A program made the position numbers and the translations under genes. Of a stretch of 64,000 nucleotides of DNA, positions 15,754 through 24,488 are shown piece after piece. Source of the DNA: Mycolicibacterium moriokaense (GTDB taxonomy: Bacteria; Actinomycetota; Actinomycetes; Mycobacteriales; Mycobacteriaceae); contig NZ_QQBJ01000005.1 in assembly GCF_003347205.1 (NCBI RefSeq), forward strand, positions 124,001 through 188,000. The letters run 5' to 3'. Every line of letters starts with the position of its first letter. Within the stretch, counting starts at the first letter, position 1. The notes beneath the pieces were generated by a model that did no database searches, was not told the origin of the DNA, and saw only the letters and a program-made list of their open reading frames with translations.

Positions 15754-16140
15754 TTAACCGGTGGAGCCGGTGACGGTCGGGCTGCTGCCGACCGTGGATT
15801 CGGGCTGCACGACGGGTACCTGCTGCTCCTCGGCCAGGCCGATGCACTGTCCGGAGTTGTGGCCGGTGCACGGGATGGCGCCGCCACCGCCGGGCAGGCT
15901 CACCGCGGGCAGGTCCGGGTTGCCGCCGAGGACCTGATAGGGCTCGCCTGCATTGGGCACCAGGTGCGGTACGCAGATGGAGGTGTACAGGTCAGGTTCC
16001 TCACCGCCGGCGCACTCTGCGAGCGGGGTGGCCATCGGTGTGGGCGTCGCGACGAAGGCGATCGCCGGTGCCGCCGCCACCGCGACGGCGAATCCACCGG
16101 CAATGATCAGTCGTCGTGCTGGGAACTTCATGGTCGCCAT
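15754..16140 (-). CDS. Ibp1-like secreted mycobacterial protein, copy 1
   Basis: From ATG 16140 this 128-residue protein has a signal peptide (MATMKFPARRLIIAGGFAVA, with an AIA site) and a short mature region. The mature part has CAGGEEPD, a CVPHLVPN box, IPCTGHNSGQCIGLAEEQ and a C-terminal SSP-type tail. These are the landmarks of a mycobacterium-specific family often annotated as intersectin-EH binding protein Ibp1; the name comes from that annotation and the function is unproven. Four cysteines suggest two disulfides. Two further copies are at 16318 and 33789. Compared with them, this copy has a longer Pro/Gly loop. Confidence 0.75.
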   Translation of the reverse strand: MATMKFPARRLIIAGGFAVAVAAAPAIAFVATPTPMATPLAECAGGEEPDLYTSICVPHLVPNAGEPYQVLGGNPDLPAVSLPGGGGAIPCTGHNSGQCIGLAEEQQVPVVQPESTVGSSPTVTGSTG

Positions 16141-16317
16141 CGTCACGCTTTCTCTCGTCCACCTGATACGTCTCGTCGGGGCGATTGTATGGAAGCTGAG
16201 CGAAGTCTGCATGCATTCGCAAAGTTTCCTGTCAATCTCGCCAACGGATTTACGCAGGCCAGGTGGACAAACGTCAGCGCGGACGCCGAGCGGCGGCCAG
16301 AGCGGTCAACCCAGGGT

Positions 16318-16668
16318 TTACGGGCTCGAGCTGACCTCCGAATGCGGCTGCACGATCGGGGGCTGCTGTTCTTCGGACAGGCCGATGCATTGTCCGGAGT
16401 TGGCGCCGGTGCACGGGATGCCGTTGACCTCCGGCAGCCCGCCGACGGGCGCGGTGCTGCTGAAGTCCGGCGAGTTGGGCACGATGTCGGGCACGCAGTT
16501 ATTGGTGAACATGTCCTCGGTCTCGCCGCCGGCGCAAGCCGAGATCGACGGCGCGGCAGTGCCGCTCGTCGCGACGGTGAGCATTGCGACCGCCGGAGCG
16601 GCAGCAATCGCGACAGCGAATCCCCCCGCAAGGATCAGTCGTCGGGTGGGTAGGTGGAAGGTCGCCAT
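16318..16668 (-). CDS. Ibp1-like secreted mycobacterial protein, copy 2
   Basis: From ATG 16668 the 116-residue product has a signal peptide (MATFHLPTRRLILAGGFAVA) and the family boxes CAGGETED, NCVPDIVPN, GIPCTGANSGQCIGLSEEQ and a tail ending SSP. It lies upstream of copy 1 on the same strand with 177 bases between, and the regions just before both ATGs are alike (a CGTGATG-type stretch), consistent with tandem duplication. Function unknown. Confidence 0.75.
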   Translation of the reverse strand: MATFHLPTRRLILAGGFAVAIAAAPAVAMLTVATSGTAAPSISACAGGETEDMFTNNCVPDIVPNSPDFSSTAPVGGLPEVNGIPCTGANSGQCIGLSEEQQPPIVQPHSEVSSSP

Positions 16669-17012
16669 CATCACGCTTTCTTCTAGTTTGCTGGCCCTGT
16701 TGTGCGGGAATCGAATACCTGCTGTCGGCGACCTCATGGGCGCCGTCCGATTCCCTGCCTATGCCGCCTCCGAAGTTGTAGCAGGAGTTGGCATCTGCTA
16801 GCGCAACCCTACCCTCGGCTAATGGATTGCACCTGCTGATACGCAGTAAATGAGGTTCGCCCGGGCTCATCCTGTGAGACCACTGCAAGATTGCTGTGGT
16901 GGTCCTGAACGCGCGCTTGCGCCGGGTTGCCCGCGCACCGGACCTCCCGGGGGCGGCGGCCGGCGGCCGGAGAAGTAGTGTGCATTACATCTGACGCATC
17001 GAACGTAACGAG
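16669..17012. other. Intergenic region between Ibp1 copy 2 and the enoyl-CoA hydratase
   Basis: This 344-base divergent spacer should hold promoters for both flanking genes. It contains GC-rich runs around 16945-16970. I see no convincing promoter pair, operator or RNA gene in it. Confidence 0.4.
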
Positions 17013-17021
17013 GTGTGCATC

Positions 17022-17957
17022 GTGGCCAGTCCGGACCTGACCGACGCCGAATCGGTTCCGCAGCAGCCGAGCCCGCAGGTGACCTACGAGACCCTGGACG
17101 AGGGACGCATCGCCCGCATCTGGCTCAACCGGCCCGATGCCCAGAACGCGCAGTCGCGCACGCTGCTCGTACAACTCGACGAGGCGTTCGGTCGCGCCGA
17201 GGCCGATGACAACGTGCGGGTGGTGATCCTGGCAGGGCGCGGCAAGAACTTCTCGGCCGGGCACGACCTGGGTTCGGAGGAGGCGCTGCTCGAGCGCAAG
17301 CCGGGGCCGGGGCAGCACCCGACGTTCCGCTCCCACGGCTCGAACATGACCGGCATCGCCGAGCGGACCTATCTGCAGGAGTGGCACTTCTTCTTCGAGA
17401 ACACCCGCCGGTGGCGCGACCTGCGCAAGATCACCATCGCGCAGGTGCAGGGCAATGCCATCTCGGCGGGCTTGATGCTGATCTGGGCATGCGACCTGAT
17501 CGTCGCCGCCGACGACGCCAAGTTCAGCGACGTGGTGGCGGTCCGGATGGGGATGCCCGGCGTCGAGTATTATGCCCACCCCTGGGAATTCGGCGCGCGC
17601 AAGGCCAAAGAGCTTCTGCTGACCGGTGATTCGATCGACGCCGAGGAGGCGTACCGGCTCGGCATGGTGTCCAAGGTCTTCCCCCGCGCCGAGTTGGAGG
17701 ACAAGACGCTGGAGTTCGCGCGCCGCATCGCCGAGCGGCCGACGATGGCGGCGTTGCTGGTGAAGGACTCGGTCAACGCGGCCAGCGACGCGATGGGATT
17801 CACCGAGGCGCTGCGGCACGCGTTCCACATTCACGAACTCGGGCACGCGCACTGGGCGGCGGCCAACGAGAACAGGTACCCGGTGGGTCTGCCGCCCGAC
17901 GTCCCCGACTGGCGCACGCTCGGTGCGCCGACGCCGTCGCGCCGAGACACGCCTTGA
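17022..17957 (+). CDS. Enoyl-CoA hydratase/isomerase family protein
   Basis: This about 311-residue crotonase-fold enzyme should act on an enoyl-CoA in fatty-acid or steroid side-chain breakdown. The fold signs are visible: IARIWLNRPDAQNA at the start, the oxyanion-hole segments GKNFSAGHDL and VQGNAISAGLMLIWACDLIVA, then GARKAKELLLTG. It is longer than usual (about 260 residues), with an N-terminal extension and an insertion around residues 85-120. GTG 17022 and GTG 17013 are both possible starts. An SDR follows on the same strand after 60 bases. Confidence 0.88.
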   Translation: MASPDLTDAESVPQQPSPQVTYETLDEGRIARIWLNRPDAQNAQSRTLLVQLDEAFGRAEADDNVRVVILAGRGKNFSAGHDLGSEEALLERKPGPGQHPTFRSHGSNMTGIAERTYLQEWHFFFENTRRWRDLRKITIAQVQGNAISAGLMLIWACDLIVAADDAKFSDVVAVRMGMPGVEYYAHPWEFGARKAKELLLTGDSIDAEEAYRLGMVSKVFPRAELEDKTLEFARRIAERPTMAALLVKDSVNAASDAMGFTEALRHAFHIHELGHAHWAAANENRYPVGLPPDVPDWRTLGAPTPSRRDTP

Positions 17958-17975
17958 CGTGCGTGGTTCCATGAC

Positions 17976-17989
17976 GAGCACGTGTTCTA
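17976..17989. promoter_or_regulatory. Possible KstR-like operator (imperfect)
   Basis: GAGCACGTGTTCTA fits the sterol-regulator KstR pattern TnnAACnnGTTnnA in its right half (GTTCTA) but has two mismatches in the left half. It lies 28 bases before the SDR start. Support is a pattern match only. Confidence 0.25.
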
Positions 17990-18017
17990 GTTCGAAGCGC
18001 TAGTCAAAGGGGTAACT

Positions 18018-18854
18018 GTGCAGCTCTCGTTGGCGGAGAAGACGGTCCTGGTCACCGGCGGTGGCAGCGGAATCGGCAAGGGGGTGGCCGCCGCGGCCGC
18101 TGCGGCCGGCGCGAAGGTGATGATCGTCGGTCGCAATGCCGACAAGCTGGCGGCAGCGGCCGAGGAGATCGCGCCGACCGAAGGCGACGGGGCGGTGCTC
18201 TACGAGCCTGCTGACGTCACCAACGAGGACGAGGTCGGCCGGGTCGTCGAGGCGGCCACCGCGTGGACGGGCAAGCTGCACGGCGTGGTGCACTGCGCGG
18301 GTGGCAGTGAAACCATCGGCCCCGTCACACAGATCGACTCCGAACTGTGGCGCCGCACCGTCGACTTGAACATCAACGGCACCATGTACGTGCTTAAGCA
18401 TGCGGCGCGGGAAATGGTGCGCGGCGGTGGCGGATCGTTCATCGGCATCTCGTCGATCGCGGCGAGCAATACCCACCGCTGGTTCGGGGCGTACGGCGTC
18501 TCCAAGGCGGGCATCGACCATCTGATGCAGCTGGCCGCCGACGAGCTCGGCCCGTCGTGGGTGCGGGTCAACTGCATCCGCCCCGGCCTGATCAAGACCG
18601 AACTCGTTGCGCCGGTGCTGGATTCGCCGCAACTGAGCGCCGACTACGCCGCCTGCACACCGCTGCCCCGCCCCGGTGAGGTCTCCGACATCGCCAACGC
18701 CGCGCTGTTCCTGCTCAGCGACGCCGCCAGTTACATCACCGGTCAGATCATCAACGTCGACGGCGGTGTGCTGGTGCGTCGCGGCCCGGACTACTCCTCG
18801 ATGCTGGAACCTCTGTTCGGCGCCGACGGCCTGCGCGGCGTCGTCGCGACCTAG
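18018..18854 (+). CDS. Short-chain dehydrogenase/reductase
   Basis: This 278-residue classical SDR has the cofactor loop TGGGSGIG near the N-terminus, HCAGG in place of the usual NNAG, catalytic Ser in SSIAAS and the YGVSK active-site pair, then the C-terminal GQIINVDGG. It should oxidise or reduce a hydroxyl/keto group on a lipid-like substrate using NAD(P). GTG 18018 is the start. It follows the enoyl-CoA hydratase and ends overlapping by four bases with the convergent dehydrogenase, so a beta-oxidation setting is plausible. The exact substrate is not readable. Confidence 0.88.
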   Translation: MQLSLAEKTVLVTGGGSGIGKGVAAAAAAAGAKVMIVGRNADKLAAAAEEIAPTEGDGAVLYEPADVTNEDEVGRVVEAATAWTGKLHGVVHCAGGSETIGPVTQIDSELWRRTVDLNINGTMYVLKHAAREMVRGGGGSFIGISSIAASNTHRWFGAYGVSKAGIDHLMQLAADELGPSWVRVNCIRPGLIKTELVAPVLDSPQLSADYAACTPLPRPGEVSDIANAALFLLSDAASYITGQIINVDGGVLVRRGPDYSSMLEPLFGADGLRGVVAT

Positions 18855-19744
18855 CTTTCGGTCGGGTGCGAGGCGCCCGACTCCCATGCGGCCAGCGCGC
18901 CGATGGCCGACCAGTCGAGGTCGGCGCCGCCGCGCGCCAGCAGCGTCAGGAAGCGGTCGCGGACCAGGCTGGCCACCGGCATCGGCACCGCCAGTTCTTC
19001 GGCGGCGGCCAACACCAGGCGGATGTCCTTCTGCCCGAGCGACGCCGCGAACCCGGCGGGCTCGAACTGCTCGCCGGCGATCAGCGCGCCGTACGTGCGG
19101 TAGATGGGGGCGCCGAACAGCGTCGAGGTGAGGATGTCGAGGTACTGGTGCTTGTCCACCCCCGCCTTGCCGGCCAGCGCCATCGCCTCGCCGAGGGACT
19201 CGATGACCGATGTGATGAGGAAATTGCCGCTGAGCTTGACCAGGTTGGCGGTCTTCGGTTGTTCGGAGACGACGAACGTACGCTGCCCGATGGCATCGAA
19301 TGCGGCCGACACCTCCGCAACCGCGTCCTGCGCGCCCGCCGCGACGACGAACAGCTTCGCCGCCCGCGCCGCTTCGGGTCGGCCGAACACCGGGGCGGCG
19401 ACGAAGCGCTGGCCCGCCTCGGCGTGCGCGGCCGTCATCTGCTCGGCGAGTGCGACGCTGATGGTGGAGCACGAGACGTGGGTGGCGCCGGGCCCCAGCG
19501 ACGCCAGCACGCCGTCGTCGCCGAAGGTGATCCCGGTGACGGCGTCGTCGTCGGCGAGCATCGAGAACACGACGTCCCCGCCGCACGCATCGGCGACCGA
19601 ACCGGCCGGGCGGGCCCCCTCTGCGGCCAGCGCGTCCACCTTGGCTCGCGACCGGTTGTAGACGGTGACGTCGTGGCCCGCCCTGACCAGGTTCGCGGCC
19701 ATCGCCGAGCCCATGTTGCCCAGCCCGATGAATCCGATTCTCAT
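18851..19744 (-). CDS. 3-hydroxyisobutyrate dehydrogenase-like oxidoreductase
   Basis: From ATG 19744 this 297-residue protein has the NAD-binding start MRIGFIGLGNMGSAMAANL, the substrate-binding CSTIS...PVFGRPEAA region, and the catalytic lysine region in KLSGNFLI, all features of the beta-hydroxyacid dehydrogenase family. A longer in-frame start at 19852 adds only unlikely sequence. It is convergent with the SDR. A second member of the family lies at 24489, only distantly alike. Substrate unknown; valine breakdown (hydroxyisobutyrate) is one possibility. Confidence 0.88.
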   Translation of the reverse strand: MRIGFIGLGNMGSAMAANLVRAGHDVTVYNRSRAKVDALAAEGARPAGSVADACGGDVVFSMLADDDAVTGITFGDDGVLASLGPGATHVSCSTISVALAEQMTAAHAEAGQRFVAAPVFGRPEAARAAKLFVVAAGAQDAVAEVSAAFDAIGQRTFVVSEQPKTANLVKLSGNFLITSVIESLGEAMALAGKAGVDKHQYLDILTSTLFGAPIYRTYGALIAGEQFEPAGFAASLGQKDIRLVLAAAEELAVPMPVASLVRDRFLTLLARGGADLDWSAIGALAAWESGASHPTES

Positions 19745-19842
19745 GTCTGCCTCTCCTCGTCGACCGTCGAGTGCCGGGCCGTCGCCCGCTTTTCGCCGAT
19801 TTTCGTGCAACTGGTCCACGCTCGGGGCATACCCTCGTCGAT

Positions 19843-20079
19843 ATGTCTTCATCTCCCGACGGCGGGGACCGAGTTCCGATCGAGAACGTCCGGTGCGGTG
19901 ACCCCATCTACGACGCCGATGGCGGTTGCCAGCACTACAAGGTCTTGGAGAGCAGGGCTATCCCGGGCGGCGGCGTCGTTCTCGAACTCGAGTGCCTGCA
20001 CAACAACCAGTGCCAGGTGATCGAGAAGTCGTTCCCCGAGGGCTACCTCGTGGCGAGATCCACCCGCCACTTCCTGTAG
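19843..20079 (+). CDS. Small hypothetical protein (78 aa)
   Basis: ATG 19843 opens a 78-residue protein with IENVRCGDPIYDADGGCQHY and LECLHNNQCQVIEKSFPEGY. The paired cysteines and Gly/Asp turns suggest a compact beta-rich fold. It stands alone between two minus-strand genes. The start at ATG 19843 is preferred over an in-frame ATG at 19771, which adds unlikely Arg-rich sequence. I do not recognise the family. Confidence 0.65.
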   Translation: MSSSPDGGDRVPIENVRCGDPIYDADGGCQHYKVLESRAIPGGGVVLELECLHNNQCQVIEKSFPEGYLVARSTRHFL

Positions 20080-20101
20080 TTCCGCAGGCGGCGCGCCCGA
20101 C

Positions 20102-20488
20102 TCATCGTGCCTGTTGCATGTAGACGGACAGGCGGCGGATCTTGGCGTCCGCGTTGAACTCGAACATCGACAACGAATTCACGACGGTGATCCTCTCACC
20201 GGCGAAATGGCGTTCCTCGGCGGCGAAGTAGACCAGATCGGGAAGTTCCGAAACGCGTTGCACCGTGGTCTCGAACCGGTCGATCCCCGTGCCCCACCGG
20301 GCCAGCAGTTGGGTGTACTGCTGCCAGTTCTGCACCTCCATGAAGGTGCCGATGCGTTCGAACTCGTCAACCGCGACGAAGGATTCGAGCTCGGCCCAGT
20401 CCTGCGGTGTCCGGATGGAGGGCACCAGGCGCTTCATCGTCTCCTGGTAGCCGAGGACGCGGCGAGCCAGCGGGCCGTGTTCAGTCAC
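20102..20488 (-). CDS. NTF2/SnoaL-like fold protein
   Basis: About 128 residues from GTG 20488 (an upstream frame reaches 20530). The layout of helices followed by a curved sheet fits the nuclear transport factor 2/SnoaL-like superfamily: VAVDEFERIGTFMEVQNW, FETTVQRVSELPDLVYFAAEERH and INVVNSLSMFEF-type strands. Members range from hydratases and isomerases to binding proteins. No clear catalytic Asp/His set is readable. It stands about 90 bases downstream of the LuxC-like gene on the same strand and may be cotranscribed with it. Confidence 0.65.
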   Translation of the reverse strand: MTEHGPLARRVLGYQETMKRLVPSIRTPQDWAELESFVAVDEFERIGTFMEVQNWQQYTQLLARWGTGIDRFETTVQRVSELPDLVYFAAEERHFAGERITVVNSLSMFEFNADAKIRRLSVYMQQAR

Positions 20489-20575
20489 GGCGCCGACAGT
20501 AGCCGCGCGGCCGGTCTGAGGTGGTGCCATCGGCGCAACACGGCCGGGTCGACGGTGTGTGCGCCGACCTCGTCG

Positions 20576-22009
20576 TCAAATCGCCGCGTTGGACGCGGTG
20601 TCGTCGATGTCGTCGTCCCCCATCCAGTGCACAAAGCGATGCAACGGGTACATCGCGTCGTGGGGCCCGCCCGCGACATGGCCGTTCGCCGTCCCGACCC
20701 GGCACACCCGCTGCCCGCCCGCGCTGGCCAACCTGTCGCGCAGGCCGGCCTTCGCGTCGAACGGATAGACCCCGATCGTCTGGGTCGCGACGTTGACGTA
20801 GCGCACCGCGTCGTCGAGCGAAGACACCAGCACGACGTTGGAGATCTTGTTGGCCGGATGGAAGTCCACCGGCCGGTCGGAGAGCAGCACCAACCCGCGG
20901 CCGTCCAGTTCGCCGAACATCGTCACCTCATCGCCCATGGCGGCCATCACCTCGATCTCGTCGCGGACGCTCGGGGGCGGCAGTGGGGCGACCGCCGAGC
21001 CGAACAGCCGGTCGACGGCGAGGCGTTGGGCGAGCATCGCGCAGAACCTCTCCGCCTGGCCACGGTCGGCCTCCAGGAAGACGAAACGGCTTGCCAGGCA
21101 GGCCTCCTGGTTGAACACCGTGGTGTCGGCGGCGACCCGCTCGGCGACATCTGCAAGCGTGTCCTCGGATGCGAACGCCTGGCGCCCGATCATCGAGATA
21201 CTCGATTTGGGGTCGAAGGAGACCAGTTGGATTCCGGGTCCGAGATAGCGGATCACGTTCTGGATCGCCGGGCCACCGCCCCAGGCGACGATCTTGTCGA
21301 AGAACTGGGGTCGGTAGAGGGTGCGCTCGATCGACTCGTCGCCGCCCTCCCAGTAGATCGCCGACATCGACTGCACCACCGGATGGTTCGGGTCTATCTC
21401 GCTCATGGTGCGTAGCACCGCGACGGTGGTGAACGGATCGGACGACGGCATCTTGAACAGGTTGATCGCCTTGACCAGTGCGCCCTGGGTGATCGAGGCG
21501 ATGCATCCCGCGGGTGCGTTGCCCGCGAGCATGTGCACCATCCTCGGCGGGAAGGCCCGAATCGCCCCGGTGTTGCCTGCGGCGTCCTTGCGAGTGACCC
21601 AGCCGTCGAGCACGGCGGGTTCGGCGAAGTTCGCCTCCACCTGCGCCCACAGACCGTCCCTGGACAACAGTCGCGGCGCCGCGTGATACAGGTTTTCCAC
21701 CACCCGGCGCGGAAGCGGGTTGGTCGCAGCGACGAGGTCCAGGCAGCGCTGCATGTGGGAATTCTTCGCAAGAGCCAACCGCTCACCGGTTTCGGCCAAG
21801 AAGTCGATGATCTCGGCGAGCGGGACGTCCAGCAGCGGGGGGAGCACCGAACGTGGCGTGATCAGATCGTCGAGATCGATTGCGGGTGTGGTGAAGTCGG
21901 CACCGAGGTCGCGAGATCGATGTGACGCTGCAGCCCCCTCGATGATCCGGCCGCGCACGAAGAACGGCGCCGACAGGCTCTGCTGTGCGCTCTCGGCGGC
22001 GGCGGTCAT
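20576..22009 (-). CDS. LuxC-like acyl-CoA reductase
   Basis: This 477-residue protein belongs to the LuxC family, which reduces an activated fatty acyl group to an aldehyde with NADPH. The nucleophilic cysteine lies in VFNQEACLASRFVF, the pattern around the acyl-cysteine of LuxC. MVHMLAGNAPAGCIASI resembles the cofactor-binding segment. It overlaps the LuxE-like gene by four bases (ATGA at 22009-22006), so activation and reduction are coupled at translation. No luciferase (LuxAB) genes are present, so the product aldehyde is used for something else. Confidence 0.85.
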   Translation of the reverse strand: MTAAAESAQQSLSAPFFVRGRIIEGAAASHRSRDLGADFTTPAIDLDDLITPRSVLPPLLDVPLAEIIDFLAETGERLALAKNSHMQRCLDLVAATNPLPRRVVENLYHAAPRLLSRDGLWAQVEANFAEPAVLDGWVTRKDAAGNTGAIRAFPPRMVHMLAGNAPAGCIASITQGALVKAINLFKMPSSDPFTTVAVLRTMSEIDPNHPVVQSMSAIYWEGGDESIERTLYRPQFFDKIVAWGGGPAIQNVIRYLGPGIQLVSFDPKSSISMIGRQAFASEDTLADVAERVAADTTVFNQEACLASRFVFLEADRGQAERFCAMLAQRLAVDRLFGSAVAPLPPPSVRDEIEVMAAMGDEVTMFGELDGRGLVLLSDRPVDFHPANKISNVVLVSSLDDAVRYVNVATQTIGVYPFDAKAGLRDRLASAGGQRVCRVGTANGHVAGGPHDAMYPLHRFVHWMGDDDIDDTASNAAI

Positions 22010-23349
22010 CCCTCACCCCGCACGTAGGCGTCGATGCTTCCCGCACAGGTGATCTTGTCGCCGCCGGCGAGATCGGCGTACCGGACTATCTGCTGACCGA
22101 TGGCGGGCCCGTGATGGCCGCAACCGCATACGGAGAAGTCGACGTCCACCCGGTCCCCGGAGATGACCCCGCCCCACCGTCCGTCCAGCGACAGGTCGAA
22201 ATAGCCGGCCCGACACTGCACCTCACCGCCGTCGACGTCGACCAGTTTCTCGCCCGGCTCGTCGAGCGGCAGCATGATGACCCACGGCGGCACGTGATAG
22301 CGGCCCGCTCGGCACTTCGGGAAGGGCGTGTTGAGTTCCTGCATCGTGTACAGGTGGTAGACGAGGTCGTCGCGCACGTTGAACGTCTCGAAGATGTACT
22401 CGCGGTAGTTGTCCGGCAGCACCGCACCCTTGAGTCCGCCGCCGACGAGCAGTGCGGTGTCATCTTGGAAGTCCTTACCGGAAAAGCCTTTCGCGCGCAC
22501 ACCTTCGGCAATCTGATACAGCGACGTCCACATCGCCGCCAGCAGCAGCTTCTGGTCCCTGCTGGCGGCCAGTTCGTCGACGGCTTCGGCCACCGCCCCG
22601 TCCATCGTGGCCTGGCGCTCGTCGCTGACCCGTTCGAAGGCCGCCACCTCCGACGGAGTGGCGGTGCCGTCGGCGATGCGGCGGCGAAAGGTGATCATCC
22701 CCATGATCGATCCGACGGTGATCGGGTCCAGGGGCAGTTGGTAGGAGTTCTCCGGCGACGAGAAGGCGTTGATCATCGCCAGCCGGGTTCGTTCGTTCCG
22801 CTCGATCGCCATCCGCGGCCCCAGCCCGAGGAACTTCCTGTCCCCGTCCGGGGCGATTCCCGTCGCCCACGACAGGCCCCGGACGTTTGTCTGGGAGGCG
22901 ACATCGAGATCCGTTGCCGAACAGGGGATCATGGCGGGCTTGCCGGTTGTGCCGCTGGAGCAGGTGACATAGCACTCGACGGTTTGCAGTCGGGTGACGA
23001 AGTCGTCGAGGTCGGCGATCTCGTCGAGGTCGAGGCCGTCGAGCGACGGAGTGGACACCGTGCGCAGCCACTTGGCCATCCGATCCCATCGCCCCTCGGC
23101 AAGCCAGGATTCGGAGTAGCTCTTGTAGGCGCTGTGTGCGAACAGCAGCGGAACCAGATCGGCGAGTTCGGACACCTTGGTGACGCCGCCCGAACGTGCT
23201 CTGTTCCGCAGCAGCGGGATCTCCTCGACGCGACAGGCGAGACGCTCGTTGGCCGCCTCGATCTGAAGGGCGCGCAGGTCGGCAGGCGCGGTGCCGTACG
23301 GATCGCGCTCGTTCTGCAACTCCAGCAGTTGGTCCACCGCAGATCCCAT
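22006..23349 (-). CDS. LuxE-like acyl-protein synthetase (adenylate-forming)
   Basis: This 447-residue protein resembles LuxE/phenylacetate-CoA-ligase-type enzymes. It has the adenylation loop CSSGTTGKPAMIP (about residues 129-141), then LLVGGGLKG and YTMQELNTPF, typical later motifs of the family. LuxE activates a fatty acid as acyl-AMP and passes it to LuxC. ATG 23349 starts the minus-strand LuxE-LuxC operon; the divergent TetR gene lies 87 bases away and probably controls it. Confidence 0.82.
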   Translation of the reverse strand: MGSAVDQLLELQNERDPYGTAPADLRALQIEAANERLACRVEEIPLLRNRARSGGVTKVSELADLVPLLFAHSAYKSYSESWLAEGRWDRMAKWLRTVSTPSLDGLDLDEIADLDDFVTRLQTVECYVTCSSGTTGKPAMIPCSATDLDVASQTNVRGLSWATGIAPDGDRKFLGLGPRMAIERNERTRLAMINAFSSPENSYQLPLDPITVGSIMGMITFRRRIADGTATPSEVAAFERVSDERQATMDGAVAEAVDELAASRDQKLLLAAMWTSLYQIAEGVRAKGFSGKDFQDDTALLVGGGLKGAVLPDNYREYIFETFNVRDDLVYHLYTMQELNTPFPKCRAGRYHVPPWVIMLPLDEPGEKLVDVDGGEVQCRAGYFDLSLDGRWGGVISGDRVDVDFSVCGCGHHGPAIGQQIVRYADLAGGDKITCAGSIDAYVRGEG

Positions 23350-23378
23350 GACAGCGCCCTTCGAATTAATAGCACCTG

Positions 23379-23406
23379 ATGCGTTTCATTACTGATACTA
23401 TGCGTT
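23379..23406. promoter_or_regulatory. Direct repeat in the LuxE/TetR spacer, putative operator
   Basis: The heptamer ATGCGTT occurs at 23379-23385 and 23400-23406, 21 bp apart (two helical turns), within the 87-bp divergent spacer. The regular spacing and place suit a regulator site. There is no direct evidence that TetR binds it. Confidence 0.35.
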
Positions 23407-23436
23407 CGTGAGTCGATTCCGTCAAGGCTTCCCACC

Positions 23437-24084
23437 GTGACAACGGCCGCCGACCGACGCCCGAGAGCGGGCCGACCCACCCGGGAGCAGGCGCGGCAAC
23501 GTCACGACGAGCTGCTGGACTGTGCGCTGGATGTGTTCCTGGACAACGGCTTCGAGCGCTCGACGATGGATGCCATCGCTGCGTCGACCGGAATGGCGAA
23601 GCGCACGATTTACGGTCTCTACCCGGACAAGGCGGCGTTGTTCACGGCGGCTGTGCAACGCGCCGTCGACCGCTGGATCGTGCCGATCGACGACCTGTAC
23701 GCGGTGGAGACCGACGATCTGGAGGAGACGCTGATCGCGATCGCCCGGATGCGGTTGGAGAGCTTCACCAGCCCCGCGGGCGTTGCGCTGCAGCGGATCC
23801 TGAACGCGGAGGGCTACCGGTTCCCCGACCTGTTCCGGTTGGCCTACGAGCAGGGCACCAGGCCGGCGCTGAAATTCATCGCTGACGTGTTGGCCAGGCA
23901 CGCGGCGACGGGGTCGATCGACATCTCCGATCCCGAACTGTTGGGCACCGCGTTTCTCAGTATGGTCGTCGGCGGCCCCGCGACCGGAGTGATGTGGGGC
24001 TACGTGCTCGACGCCGACGCTCTCGACCAGCGCATCCGGGTGTTCGTGCGACTGTTTCTCGACGGTGTACGACCGCGAACCTGA
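23437..24084 (+). CDS. TetR-family transcriptional regulator
   Basis: This 215-residue protein has the N-terminal TetR helix-turn-helix (LLDCALDVFLDNGFERSTMDAIAA... AKRTIYGLYPDK, split here at the family's usual positions) and a helical ligand domain that may bind an acyl-CoA or fatty acid. GTG 23437 starts it. It is divergent from the LuxE-LuxC pair and followed on its own strand by CMD, dehydrogenase and SDR genes, so it may control both directions. Confidence 0.9.
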   Translation: MTTAADRRPRAGRPTREQARQRHDELLDCALDVFLDNGFERSTMDAIAASTGMAKRTIYGLYPDKAALFTAAVQRAVDRWIVPIDDLYAVETDDLEETLIAIARMRLESFTSPAGVALQRILNAEGYRFPDLFRLAYEQGTRPALKFIADVLARHAATGSIDISDPELLGTAFLSMVVGGPATGVMWGYVLDADALDQRIRVFVRLFLDGVRPRT

Positions 24085-24101
24085 ACATGGAGGAGACCGA
24101 C

Positions 24102-24482
24102 ATGGATCAACGCACCTTCGACAAGGGCATGGAGGTCCGCACCGCTGTGCTCGGCGAGGCGTACGTGGCCGCCGCGATGGAGAACGCCGACGAGTTCTCC
24201 CAACCGCTGCAGGAGCTCGTCACCGAATACTGCTGGGGTGCGGTGTGGGGGCGCGACGGCTTGTCGCTCAAGACGCGGAGCATGCTGAACCTGGCGATGA
24301 TCTCGGTACTCAACCGCCCGAACGAACTTCGCACCCACCTGCGCGGGGCGGTCAACAACGGAGTGAGCCGCGACGAGATCCGCGAGATCTTTCTTCAGGT
24401 CGCCATCTACGCCGGTGTGCCGGCGGCGGTGGACAGCTTCCGCGCGGCCCGCGAGGTGTTCGCCGAACTGGACAAGGGCTAG
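24102..24482 (+). CDS. Carboxymuconolactone decarboxylase-family protein
   Basis: This 126-residue CMD/AhpD-like protein has MLNLAMISVLNRPNELRTHL and a final helix with EIREIFLQVAIYAGVPAAV. It lacks the CxxC pair of AhpD peroxidase partners, so it is nearer to the decarboxylase branch (4-carboxymuconolactone decarboxylase). GGAGGAGA stands seven bases before ATG 24102, which fixes the start. The TetR gene ends 17 bases upstream and the dehydrogenase begins six bases downstream, so it is inside one operon. Confidence 0.85.
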   Translation: MDQRTFDKGMEVRTAVLGEAYVAAAMENADEFSQPLQELVTEYCWGAVWGRDGLSLKTRSMLNLAMISVLNRPNELRTHLRGAVNNGVSRDEIREIFLQVAIYAGVPAAVDSFRAAREVFAELDKG

Positions 24483-24488
24483 ACCGCC

